The position numbers were made by a program, and so were the translations under genes. The notes beneath the pieces were generated by a model. It saw only the letters and a list, made by a program, of their open reading frames with translations, ran no database searches and was not told the DNA's origin. A DNA stretch of 57,864 nt from Phoronis australis (taxonomy: Eukaryota; Phoronida; Phoronidae): assembly GCA_002633005.1 (NCBI GenBank), contig NMRA01000001.1, forward strand, positions 4,339,906-4,397,769, in the 5' to 3' direction. Shown piece after piece: positions 34,901 to 44,500 of this stretch (positions are counted from its first letter, which is position 1; each line of letters begins with the position of its first letter).

Positions 34901-37900
34901 GTGCTCATTAAAATCTCTGTGATCATCAAGGTCTTTGAAAATTACAACAGTTTCGAAATAGAAGTGGCAATAATAAACTTGTGTCCTGTTTAAAAAAACA
35001 ACTTTTTGTTTCGGCCTCCTATCCTTGTGTTGTCGTTTCATCGTGTTTCTTACTCTCATTAGAAAGGATTTCTAGTTGACAGTTTGTTATCGCTCCAGAC
35101 CAGGCTAAGCGTGCTAGTTTTAACTACCGAAACAATATGGCGCCAAAGGCAATCCAGGCATTTTGTTTTAATGCAGGAAAGGATTAGGCCGTGAAGGTTA
35201 TACTATGGAAGAACAAAGATTCCAATTCAGAGTCTCGTTTCTGACACCATGGCTGGGTTTCAATGCAGTTTCACTGTATAAGTTTGATAGATTCATGACG
35301 CCAGGTGCATTGTTCGTCAATGTCATGTGATGTGTGGTAATGCAATGTTGTTGTTACTATCCAGGGTGTAACTCCATACAACCTTGCTGTGTACATGCCT
35401 TGTAGCTGCTTAATCAATTGTTAAAAAGAGTTGATTCATAAGGTGATCCATAGTAGTGAAGGTTGTCATTGTGTTAGTTCATGTTTCCATGTGAAACCTA
35501 GTATTTTACTTCTCTAATATGGTGAGTTGACTTTCCTAAGTGTTGGTTTGGCTGTGTACTAATATTAGTTACAAGTTGCCTTTGCTTGAACAGATTTCGC
35601 CTGTTCACTCTCTGTATGTTCTTACAGATCAAGTTTCTGAAGAGTAAAGAGGGCGTGGCCATGGTTCAGATGGGAGACCCCATGTCTGTTGACCGTGTAT
35701 TACAGAACGTTAACAACAACTTCTTCTTTGACTCCAAAGTTCAAGTGGGGTTAGTTCAGCTTATAATTACACTTCTTCATATCCGTTTGTGTTGTCAGTT
35801 GATTAACAGTTGAATTCTTTACAACAGAGGATCTAACTACCGGTCTGCCGTTTAGTGGGAATTTTATTCTTTGCATGTACCACTGTATTCACCAAGTTTT
35901 TTGATAATTGGATTTCCATTAAGAGACAATGACATCTTTCCAATTTTGAATGGATTTGATGGATTTCAATCAAACTTGAATCAGAGGCATGTGACCACAA
36001 TACATCGACACCAGTTGATTTTCAAGCAGTTTTGGTTACTGCATTACCCTGTAGTGGACATATCAGTCTCGATAAAGTGCTTTTTAAGTACATTTAGGGG
36101 GAGATTGGTTCTGAGGAAACTGATTGGCGGATTTTAATGTGACTTCCATCTGCTGTCACCAGTCAATTTTCAGATGGTTTAGACCTCTTGTGCACCCTCT
36201 AGTGGCTGTTTGTGTCTTAGCAATGGACTTTTCACTATTTTCACAGGGAAGTGATTTTCTGGAAATTTTGTAGACGACCACTTGATTGCTTTCAATGAAA
36301 ATTTGCTTGGGAGAATGTGACAACAGTGTGCAGTGATCAGTTATTTTTCGAGCAAATTCGACCACTGCAGCACCCTTAGTGGCCGCCATTTTGCCTGGTT
36401 GTCCTGTAGTACTGTGGCCTGTGCCAGTTGTGTATCTGATAATACTTTGTTTACATTGCTCATGTCGTTATGTTGTTCTTTGTGTCTCGTTTGCCAGTTC
36501 ACCAATCATTAACACCATTCACTTTGTATTACACCAGCTATTCTAAGCAAGCCTTTCTTCAAGACGTGCCTAATCCCCACGAGTTGGCGGATGGCACGCC
36601 GTCATTCAAGGACTACATGGGCAGCCGCAATAACCGCTTTGCCAATGCTGAGGCAGCCAGTAAGAACCGTATCCAGCCGCCGGCTAAAGTTCTACACTTC
36701 TTTAATGCTCCGCCAACTCTGGAGAAAGATCAAGTGTTTGATGTGAGTTGTCATATACTACTACATTTGTACAATACTAAGGAGAAGCAGTAATAATTAC
36801 TATCATGTTGCTTAACTGCCTCCTATTTATTCTAGTTTGCTATCTTAAAAATACTTTCGTTATCAGACTTATACTGTGGACTAGCTTCCATAGTTTCTGT
36901 GTCTCAGTAAGACGAGTGAAATTGTGGATTTTTAACATGTGCCATCAAATGAATTCCTGAGAATTGTGTGTCAAAATAATGACCCGGAAAAGATGCATTT
37001 CGTGCAGAAACTGTTTGGCTTGAAAACTGCTAACATTGCAACTGGAAAACGTAATTATATCATGCAAATTTGGTTTAGATGCTGGGCAGTATGCAATGCT
37101 CGTTGGATAAACAAAAAATTGAAATTTGTCAGGATTCCCTCTTCATTTTAAGGGAATTCCCACTGTTTGCAGCTTCTCCTGGAATCTTACATACCGTATT
37201 CGCCGTAATAACCGCCCATGCCCCTATAAGCGCCCCCCACGCGTTTTCAGACTTTGCTGAAATAAGCGCCCAGTCCATGAACGTGTACATGCGAACAATG
37301 ACGTACCTAGTCCTAAAACTCGGCTACAGTAATGTCTTCAATTTATCAAAAAAAAATTTGCACGGGTCTTCTAGACCAACAGCGGCACTGCTAGTTTGTA
37401 TTTAGCCGTGACTTTACACTTCAAGGTAACGCAGCGCTTCAAAAAGAACGCAACATCGTTGCTACTCACGTGATGAACGTATCCCACTATAGGTCTGACC
37501 TTTCAGTAGACACATCGACTGTCTCGTGAATAAAAATAACTCTGTGTTAAACGCACGTGGCCAGGAAGCGCGCGCTACATACATGAACCTGTCATCAAAG
37601 ACATTAGTCGGGAACTATCCATTCATGAAACGGCTAGCATAGCATCGATAAGAAATGAATATTGGCACTAATTTCTGAGTTTCTAATACTATAAAACATG
37701 TTTGCGTTATTTTTGACATGGATTGTTTGATAATTGGTGTTTTTAGCCGAATATCCGATAAAATGACAACTGACAGTGAATGCTTACACACCCTTACACC
37801 GAAAAATAACCGTCAGATAGTTACGTACGCATCCGGCTACACGGCGACTAATATGGGCCTTACCAAGACAAATGTCGAAAGTTTTTAGCACGAGACCGGC

Positions 37901-40158
37901 AAGTGCTGAATGAAACACGCTCTGGTTTAGGCCTACTGCTTGTGCAGATTTCTTTAGACACATCTAGCTAGTTAGATTACGTGGCTCTGGCCAAAAGACG
38001 GTCTCTGCTTTGGCAAATGAACTCTGGTGACACGCACGCGCTCGCTTACTCGCAGACAAACTTCAAAACAAACGTCACGTGACAACAACATGTGTGTTCG
38101 TTCAGACATTTTTCTCGCCGTGTTGCCGATCATACATGTAGATGGCACGATGTTGCACAGATTTGTACTTAAACCTGCCGTTAATCCAGACTCCACGGGA
38201 ACTTAAAAAATCTTAGAGACGATACTTATAAAACTTAATGAGGATTTCAGGTAATTTGCTTGAGTCGAAACCATTTTTATTCAAGCATTGAAGTCGCCAT
38301 ATCGACGGCGATTTCGAGGCAGTCAGTCGGCGAGTTTTCGCCCTGGGATTTCAGCACAATTTTCTGTAAAATTATCGTAATTTAGCAGCAAAGTTTGATA
38401 GCAAGGCACCACAGTTTTGTTGAAAGTCTTTCATAGATTACAGATACATCACTGAGCGTAAATTTGATGAATCTTAGCTTCCGATTTCACCCGTTTTGGA
38501 GACCGGGTTTCAACCGCCTTTGGTTATAATAAGCGCCCCCCTGAACCGAACTTTTCTAAGCGCCCTGGGCGCTTATTACGGCGAATACGGTACATGAGAT
38601 TTCAACTTCTTTTGTACCTCCGAGTTCCTAGGATATTGGAACACCCTTGTTAGTTAGTAAGCAAAAAGTAAATTATTTCTTGAAGGTTTTATAACAGTAT
38701 AACACTGTGTAGTTGGTGACTGTTACAGACCAGTGATGTACTTGCTGGACATTTTCCTCAGTTCTTGACCTATACATTTGTGTATTGCAGATCTTCACTG
38801 ATGCTGGGGCCAAGTGTCCGTCGAAGTTCATGAAGTTCCCTCCAAAGAGAGAGAACAGCAGCAGTAGCACTGGTCTGATTGAGTGGGAGAACAAGGCTGA
38901 TGCAATGGAGGCACTGATCCTGGCCAACCACACTAGTATCCCCAACCCCAGTAAGTCACCTTGATCCAGCCCAACCCCACTAATATCCCCTGTAAGTCAC
39001 ACGAATTCTGGCCAACCACTCTGGTATTCCCAAACCCTGTATGTCACACTGATTCTGTCCAACCACACGACTATCTCCACCCCCAGTAAGTCGCAGTGAT
39101 CCTGGTCAAGCACACTAGTATCGCCGGACCTTATATGTCATTGTTACTAGTATCCTCAACCCCAATAAGTGGCACTGATCTTGATGGACCACACTAGTTC
39201 CCCCAACCGCAGTAAGCCACACTGACCAACCACTCTAGTATCCCCAAACCCTGTAGATCACTGATCCTAGCTAACCACGCTAATATCTTCAACCTCAGTG
39301 CTCAAATTGAGGCGTCACAACAGTTTATCTCTTTGCATTCTTCTATACCTCTACTATTCCCATTATTCACCCAATTCCAGTGTACGTGTGCTGTATAATT
39401 GATTTTGTCCTGAGACATTTTGATTAAGTTCAAGTGCCTTCCTCCTCCACTTACACGTTTTCTGGACCAGTCACAGCTTGTCAACACCTTGATGAGTGGT
39501 GCACATAACAGTGTATTGTCCCTATGGTGAAAGGATGAAAGCAGTGAAGTTCTGTCATCTTACATTGGTCAAAATCTCATTTTTGATGGCACATACACAG
39601 ACATGGTGTCAACCCTATGTTTTAATGCAATATGAAGGGACTGCATGCCTGCAATTCCAAGTCTCCAAATTGTCACTAAGTACTTGCCTATTTACAGAGT
39701 ATGCATGAAATCATTGTTTGTGCTCATGAATAGCAATGACCCTCTAAAGTCTTGCTATTCATTTATGCTGCGTGATAGCAATGCTGCTGTTCCAGCCAGT
39801 ATTGAGGTGACTCAATTTGGCATGCCTGTGGCATGTACGTTATCATGAGGTGCTTGATTAATAATCCTAGCTAGAGGAATAGTAGTTAGCCTTTCCACTT
39901 AGAAAATTTCCCGTCTAATTCCCAGTCATAATTTACGGCTACTAATATATGATGCTTGCATGATGGTAAATTGTACTCAATCGTCATGACGCGTGGCTCA
40001 CTGAAGGTGGTAGGGCAGCTTTAAGCGAACTAGTTCTACAATTTCTTTTAACAAGTGAAATGCTGTGTCCTTTTAATAGATGTATTCTATTTTCAGATGG
40101 CAAGCACCCATACGTGTTCAAGTTGTGCTTCTCTTCAAGTCCTATCCTCAATCAGTAA
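22996..40158 (+). CDS. HNRNPL: hnRNP L / hnRNP L-like RNA-binding protein, 16 coding exons, 567 aa
   Basis: This nuclear four-RRM protein binds CA-rich RNA and regulates alternative splicing. Coding exons: 22996-23073, 25314-25432, 26379-26427, 26681-26802, 27155-27227, 28194-28279, 29447-29546, 29904-29967, 32183-32254, 33245-33456, 33763-33850, 34146-34237, 35628-35749, 36538-36742, 38791-38950, 40097-40158. Every junction keeps frame. RRM1 (about 37-108) has SPVLHVRGL and RKRQALVEFE. RRM2 (about 130-209) has ILLFTISN and NGADIYSGCCTLKKIEYAK. A Gly/Pro/Tyr-rich linker spans about 255-355. RRM3 (about 356-430) has MMYGLSPDKMNCDRVFNLLC. RRM4 (about 478-567) has VLHFFNAP and the terminal KLCFSSS. 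An SRNNRFANAEAASKNRIQPP block precedes RRM4, as in vertebrate hnRNP L and L-like. The N-terminus (MASYEGHATKRQRTN) lacks the mammalian Gly-rich stretch. Intron 6 appears U12-type AT-AC; the others have GT-AG ends. An extra Lys lies in TLKKIEYAK. It is probably co-orthologous to both human paralogues. Confidence 0.96.
24045..24375. mobile_element. Fragment related to the 1.4-kb TIR element at 37193
   Basis: It shares GGCAAATGAACT, then AACTTCAAAACAAATGTCAC, GTGACAACAACAT, ACTCCACAGGAACTTAAAAA and GAGGATTTCAGGTAATTTG, in order, with 37990-38275. The terminal inverted repeats are absent here, so it is a truncated copy in hnRNP L intron 1. Confidence 0.7.
25715..25815. repeat. 33-bp tandem repeat, three units (hnRNP L intron 2)
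   Basis: Three copies of CCAAACACCAACAAATGTGT type, with alternating spacers. Confidence 0.85.
27380..27596. repeat. ~55-bp minisatellite, four units (hnRNP L intron 5)
   Basis: The unit contains CTCAGCCTTGCATAATTCTT, then TCATTCAAATAATACTAAAC. The last three units are nearly identical. Confidence 0.9.
28280..29446 (+). other. HNRNPL: Probable U12-type (minor spliceosome) AT-AC intron 6 of hnRNP L
   Basis: No GT-AG pair restores the frame between GTTATGGTTGA and TTTGACAGT, but an ATATCCTTT...AC intron does. The exon then joins as QVMVEFDSIESA, exactly the conserved RRM2 sequence. ATATCCTTT at 28280-28288 is the U12 donor consensus. TTCCTTAAC at 29429-29437 is the U12 branch-point consensus, about 10 bases before the terminal AC. 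All three features are seen directly; the splicing mechanism is inferred. Confidence 0.9.
28480..29370. repeat. Long-period (~190 bp) tandem repeat inside the AT-AC intron
   Basis: About three diverged units carry a CCTCTAGTGGCC-like block, then ACAAGG..CTTTTC, then GATGTCTAG, TTTCAATGAAACTTGA and TGATGGCAATGC blocks. A further partial unit lies at 29305-29355. Related units lie in intron 13 at 35880-36400. Confidence 0.75.
29551..29700. repeat. Degenerate ~26-bp repeat right after the exon 7 donor
   Basis: Repeats of GTGACCCAGCCACAGTCT type begin within a few bases of the donor AAG/GTGAGT. Six or so imperfect units. Confidence 0.65.
31677..31718 (+). other. HNRNPL: Candidate poison exon in hnRNP L intron 8
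   Basis: The 42-base segment lies between TTGTTCTGTGTCGACAG and CAG/GTAACC. Joined to exon 8 (phase 1) it would read seven residues and then TGA TAG. Intron 8 falls at the same protein position (WDY...L/G) as the human HNRNPL intron in which, from memory, a CA-responsive poison exon autoregulates the gene. The surrounding 1.5 kb is rich in ACACA and ACAACA motifs. No transcript evidence is available. Confidence 0.3.
31744..31764. repeat. (GTAT)n microsatellite
   Basis: About five GTAT units in hnRNP L intron 8. Confidence 0.85.
32396..32545. repeat. ~32-bp minisatellite, about four to five units (hnRNP L intron 9)
   Basis: The unit contains ATGGGTAATCTCACTAGGGT, then CCAGACGTAATG. Central units are nearly identical. 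Confidence 0.9.
34285..34415. repeat. ~34-bp minisatellite, three to four units (hnRNP L intron 12)
   Basis: The unit contains AGTGTGGTTCAACAGTCTCA, then TCACACTGCCCC. It starts about 50 bases after the exon 12 donor. Confidence 0.9.
35880..36400. repeat. Long-period repeat related to the one in intron 6 (hnRNP L intron 13)
   Basis: Two to three diverged units with ACCCTCTAGTGGC, then ATGGACTTTTCACTATTTT, TTTCAATGAAAATTTG and GTCAATTTTC blocks. They match units at 28480-29370 in another intron of the same gene. Confidence 0.7.
37193..38591. mobile_element. 1.4-kb non-autonomous DNA transposon with perfect ends
   Basis: The left end ACCGTATTCGCCGTAATAA is matched by the inverted right end TTATTACGGCGAATACGGT. 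GCGCCC blocks lie inside both ends. ACAT flanks the element on both sides (37189-37192 and 38592-38595) as a likely 4-base target duplication. It carries no transposase frame. It sits in hnRNP L intron 14. A truncated relative lies at 24045-24375. Confidence 0.85.
38907..39302 (+). repeat. Splice-donor ('mirage') minisatellite of hnRNP L exon 15
   Basis: The first unit is the exon 15 end itself (CACTGATCCTGGCCAACCAC, ACTAGTATCCCCAACCCCA) plus the donor GTAAGTCAC. About seven more diverged ~50-bp copies follow in the intron. Good pseudo-donors (GTAAGTCAC, GTAAGTCGC) recur near 38990 and 39085, while other copies are broken (GTATGTCAC, ATAAGTGGC, GTAGATCAC). Confidence 0.9.
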
Positions 40159-41030
40159 GACTAGACTTTCCATGAACAGCTCGTAATGCCGCGACTAATT
40201 AGACGATACTTTTCGTGAACAGCTCATAGAGCAGTAAGACGAGACCTTCCAAGACCTACGAACAACTCATGAATAATAAGACAAGACCTGCCGTGAACAA
40301 ACCATAGTGCCGAAGACAGGAAAATCCCCCCATTAGGACTTTTGGTGGCTGACAAAGAATGCTTGCTCGTATTTCAAGTCGGTGGCCGATCAAGGTTCTG
40401 TATTCAGCCTTACAAGATATTGAAAAAGACCATTATTTAATGCTGAAGAGTTCCCTTGGGGGCTTTTTGATACACTTGAGGAAAATAGATGTTTCCTGTA
40501 GAGGCTCTTTGGAAATGATTGTCAGGGTCGTGGTGAGGAGTTTTCAGCATTTGTAATCTGTCTAGAGCTGTTGTGGACATTTCAGCGTGGTTATAGTCCA
40601 TTAAAGTGCATTGTCAAACTTACAGTAACTTCTGTACCGATTCACACTCACTATTACTTCAGTTAATCATGCTTGTTGATTTATAGTGTCTAGGGATCTT
40701 GTAGAGTCTAAGCAACTTTGGTCTTATAACTATTGTGTACATAACGGAATTAATAGAAGTCTTAGAGTAACATAAAGTTATCCTTTGTCGAAATGCTCCT
40801 TTGTTGACCATGTCTGCAGTGTTGTTGAATCAGCCTCATCTGGCTGGAGCATTGTGCGCCTGCTGTTGGCTGCCTTCTGTTTCCATCAGGCTGAACTAGG
40901 ATTTAAGGTGTTAGTTACTCTCATGTAATCTCAACCTGTAGAAATATTAACGTTTTTAGTGTTTTATTTGTAAGTCACTGTAAGATTTTATATTTAGAGA
41001 GGTTTTAATAAAAGCTGAAGTATCCTTCAT
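40159..41030 (+). other. HNRNPL: hnRNP L 3' UTR
   Basis: It runs from the TAA at 40156-40158 to just past the AATAAA at 41007-41012. The extent is inferred from the polyadenylation signal, since no further coding exon is needed after KLCFSSSPILNQ. Confidence 0.6.
41007..41012 (+). terminator. hnRNP L polyadenylation signal
   Basis: AATAAA within GGTTTTAATAAAAGC, about 850 bases past the stop codon. Confidence 0.65.
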
Positions 41031-41270
41031 TTACAATGGTTTCCATGTAATTGCTCTACTGATGCCACCGCACGTTCAAAATGTAGACCATTCCTGTACA
41101 TGTGTGTCAGAGATTGAACAAACAGGCACCCATCATAATAAACTTTTACCAAAGAGGATGAATTCCCCCCCCCCATCCAAACATACTCTCACTTGAGAGG
41201 ATAGGTGAGGATGAAATACCCAGAAAGATGATGCTTGAGAGGTGTGCCCCTTCCAACTTCTGAAATTTAG

Positions 41271-41580
41271 TTAAAATGATACTAAACCCCATTTTGATGA
41301 TTTCAACCAATCCTTACTCAGTCACCTGCTAATGCAACTAAAACTGGTACTTTCGTGTCACCTCTATTGCATATTGTGGTTATCATTGGGTGGTCATTCC
41401 CTTTTAATGTCCAGTTACTGCCTAAAACACGCTTGCCCGTGTAGCAGATTGTAAGGATTTTTCATATTTTGTTCCAAAGGTTTACGAGTTGTCGAGAGTT
41501 AAGGAACATTATTTTGTTTCAGAGAAGTGGACTACAAAGTCGCTTTTAAAATTTGTTGACAGGAGGAAACGGATTTGATT
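41271..41580 (+). mobile_element. MITE-like repeat, family A, copy 4
   Basis: It runs from TTAAAATGATACTAAACCCC to GGATTTGATT. It is the most diverged copy, and the right terminal repeat is mostly lost. Confidence 0.65.
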
Positions 41581-44500
41581 GAGTGGTGGAATACTTTGTA
41601 TTGTCACATTTTGGGGTATTTTCGCTCGTTGGCACTAACCTAGAGTTTTGTTTCAAGGTTCCTAAGTCATGTTGTAATCCATTGAAAGTGTCATTAAATT
41701 CGCACTTCCTGTCAAAAACAAGTCTTAGGCCACTTACCTTATCAATATGGTGTCGTATGATATTGTTCCTTAGTCAAGTATGGTGGTGTTTCTAGGTTAG
41801 GAAAGAACTGTAACTTTATTCTTGGTCCATTGTTTGACCTGAAATTTTATGAGCTTGCTCTGAAGAAGTGAACTGTCAGTTCTTTCCAAGTTCATAGGTC
41901 ATACCTGTTTTGAATTAAAGTGCTTAAAACCACCATTTACATCAGTTTTTGGCCATAGTAGGATTAAAAACGGACAATAGCCGCACAAATACCTTGTTTT
42001 GACAAGTGACTACATTGCCAGGCAACATCAGTAAGCATTCGTTAATGGCACTGCACACAGCAATCGTTAATTCAACATCCCAAACGCGAGAAAATGGAAG
42101 AAAAGCGATTAGAATTGAAAGTTTTTTAGCTTTACGGACACGAGCGTGGAGTATGAACGTGCCGGGCACCAGTGTGCCATGTCCACAAACACGCGAGTTT
42201 CTTGTTCAAACCTCTGCCATATCGTTCACGCCGTGCTTGTTTATCCAAACGTCTATTTAGCTGATGGTGATGTCTGCTACATACATTTTTCTTGGGTGCA
42301 TTGCAAAATCCCCAAACCCAACCAATGTGTATAAGACACAGATCATTTTGTTGAGAGGGAAATTTGTTTTTTGTCGTTCTTTTAGAAGTCGACGATTACT
42401 TTCAAAGGCTTCCAGTCAAAGTTAACTGAAATCGAGGCGGCTACACCTCAGCAGTTTCGTTGCTGAAAACCGTGAAAATGGCCGACGGGGGCCGGGTGTG
42501 TTGTGCTGAAAAAATGACTGACGAGTTCAATTTTGACATAAGTCTTAAGATTTGTCTCAATTTCCAAACTTTGATACATCCACATCCTGTAAGTTAGTCG
42601 AACTTAAGACAAATCTCAAGTCAAAGTTAAGATAACTTTATTCTTAGAATGGTCGTAGGCCTAAGACCGTTGAAGTGTTATCTTGACTCGAATGGGACCG
42701 TGAGAATCGGATGGTGTACATAGTGCAGACTGTGTTGATTGCACGCCTTCTCACCGGAACTAGAAACGAAAACCTTTGACCAAAACACGCAAGCAAAGAC
42801 TTCCTTGTATGATTAGTAATAGTAAAACTAAAATCCTTGTTCGGACTCCGTCTACCAACATTTTAATGTTGGTAGTTATAACTACCCTACTAGAAATTAG
42901 AATCTTTGCTAAATTTTTACTGGGGATTTTTTTCTATAACAGCCAAGTAATTTTTCCATATTGTTAAGGCAGAATATTTATCTTCTGTCATGTTTACTTA
43001 GTCGATTTTTCTAAAAATTGATTTATTATAAAAATTCTTAAACCCAAGTGGAAGCTTGACACTGTGAGCAAGTGGTACAATGCTAACACTGCTGTGTCCG
43101 CTGTTGTGTTAGTGTTATTATTTCCTGTGACATTTGTCAAGTATAATGCTAAATAGACCACTTGCGGATTTCCCGAACTTGACAGAACCAAAATGGTCAT
43201 CTTGTTGCGTAACCTTGCACATTGAGGTCTATAGCTGTGCACATGGAAAACCAGGATGAGGTTTACCAACTGAAACTTCGTCCAAATCCGCCGGCTGTGC
43301 AGTAAGAGGCTAAAATTGGGCCAACAACACACCTTGCTTCTTGTCTCGCAAAAGGTATGTTGATATGTACCGGGCTGGGACTGAACATCGACGACGGGTT
43401 GCCTCCGCCATTTGTAGTCGGCCGTCAATTTTAGGTTTGACGTCAAAGACAAGTTAGAAGTAAGTAGTCATGTTCTGCGTATAGTGAGCTTCGACCCCTT
43501 GACATGTAGGATTTAGGGGGTTGCTATGCTGAAATACGGACCGTTGCAATGGTGACCAAGTCAAAATCAAATAAGTTATTTCAGGTTGAAGGGAAAATTC
43601 ATGTTAGAAGCAGGTCAACTGTGCCAAGAGTACTTGGGTTGAATCTTTGTTGAAACTGTGGAATGCTGCCGAAGCTAAGTCGGGTATCATGATCAAGTCA
43701 TTTTAGTGACCCGCCCTAAAACTTGAGAGTTTCTAAATGTGCACTGTTGCACCAATGACCAGTTATTTGGAAGTTAGAACAGAATAATTAGCTGCAAAAT
43801 GTAATATAAACGGCGTAAAGCAAATACTATTTGTTCTATCAAAGATGTACCACTAAGACACTTGGAAATCCAACAATGGTTAACAACATGAAATATTTGC
43901 ATCATTTAATCACCAAAACCAAAGGCATCATGGCTGGCATGTGAAAAGCGGGAACACTATTTTGAAAATCCAAAAATAGGTGTCATGACAACCGTCAACC
44001 GTTTCGTTAGCAGCATAAAACGCAAGCAACAGATCAGACTGCCTCGTCTAATGTGTGCCATAGTTACCCATGCCTGACGCAAATCCAATAGTTGCCATAG
44101 CATTGGATAAAGCACATGATTCTTCTTGGGTTAGTTTTGACTTCAAACTTGCACTCTTTCCCAAATATTTTTATTCTATAGTGTAAGAAGTTCACCAACT
44201 GTTCGTGTGTTACAATTACAAGCATTCTACTGCAACAAAATGTCCTGGCATAGTCTTGCTTTTGTTTTATTGCATATCCACTTTGACTAGTAGGAATATT
44301 AGTCATTTTTCTATATTTCGCTTAAAATACGTTGATAGTGTTCGTTTGCGCAAATCCAAAATGACTAAAAAGTTGAAAAAAACGTATCAAAGAATTTGGC
44401 ATGAAAAATCTTTTTCCATCTTCCCAAAATATTCACATTTCCTACTGCTATTCCCAAATCCTATTTCCATTGTTCTGAAACGTGATTAACTACATCGTTT

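Noticed and set aside
42994-43452. 152-codon minus-strand open frame
   Set aside because: No domain, signal or splice context was recognised. The length alone is not convincing in 5 kb of otherwise empty DNA.
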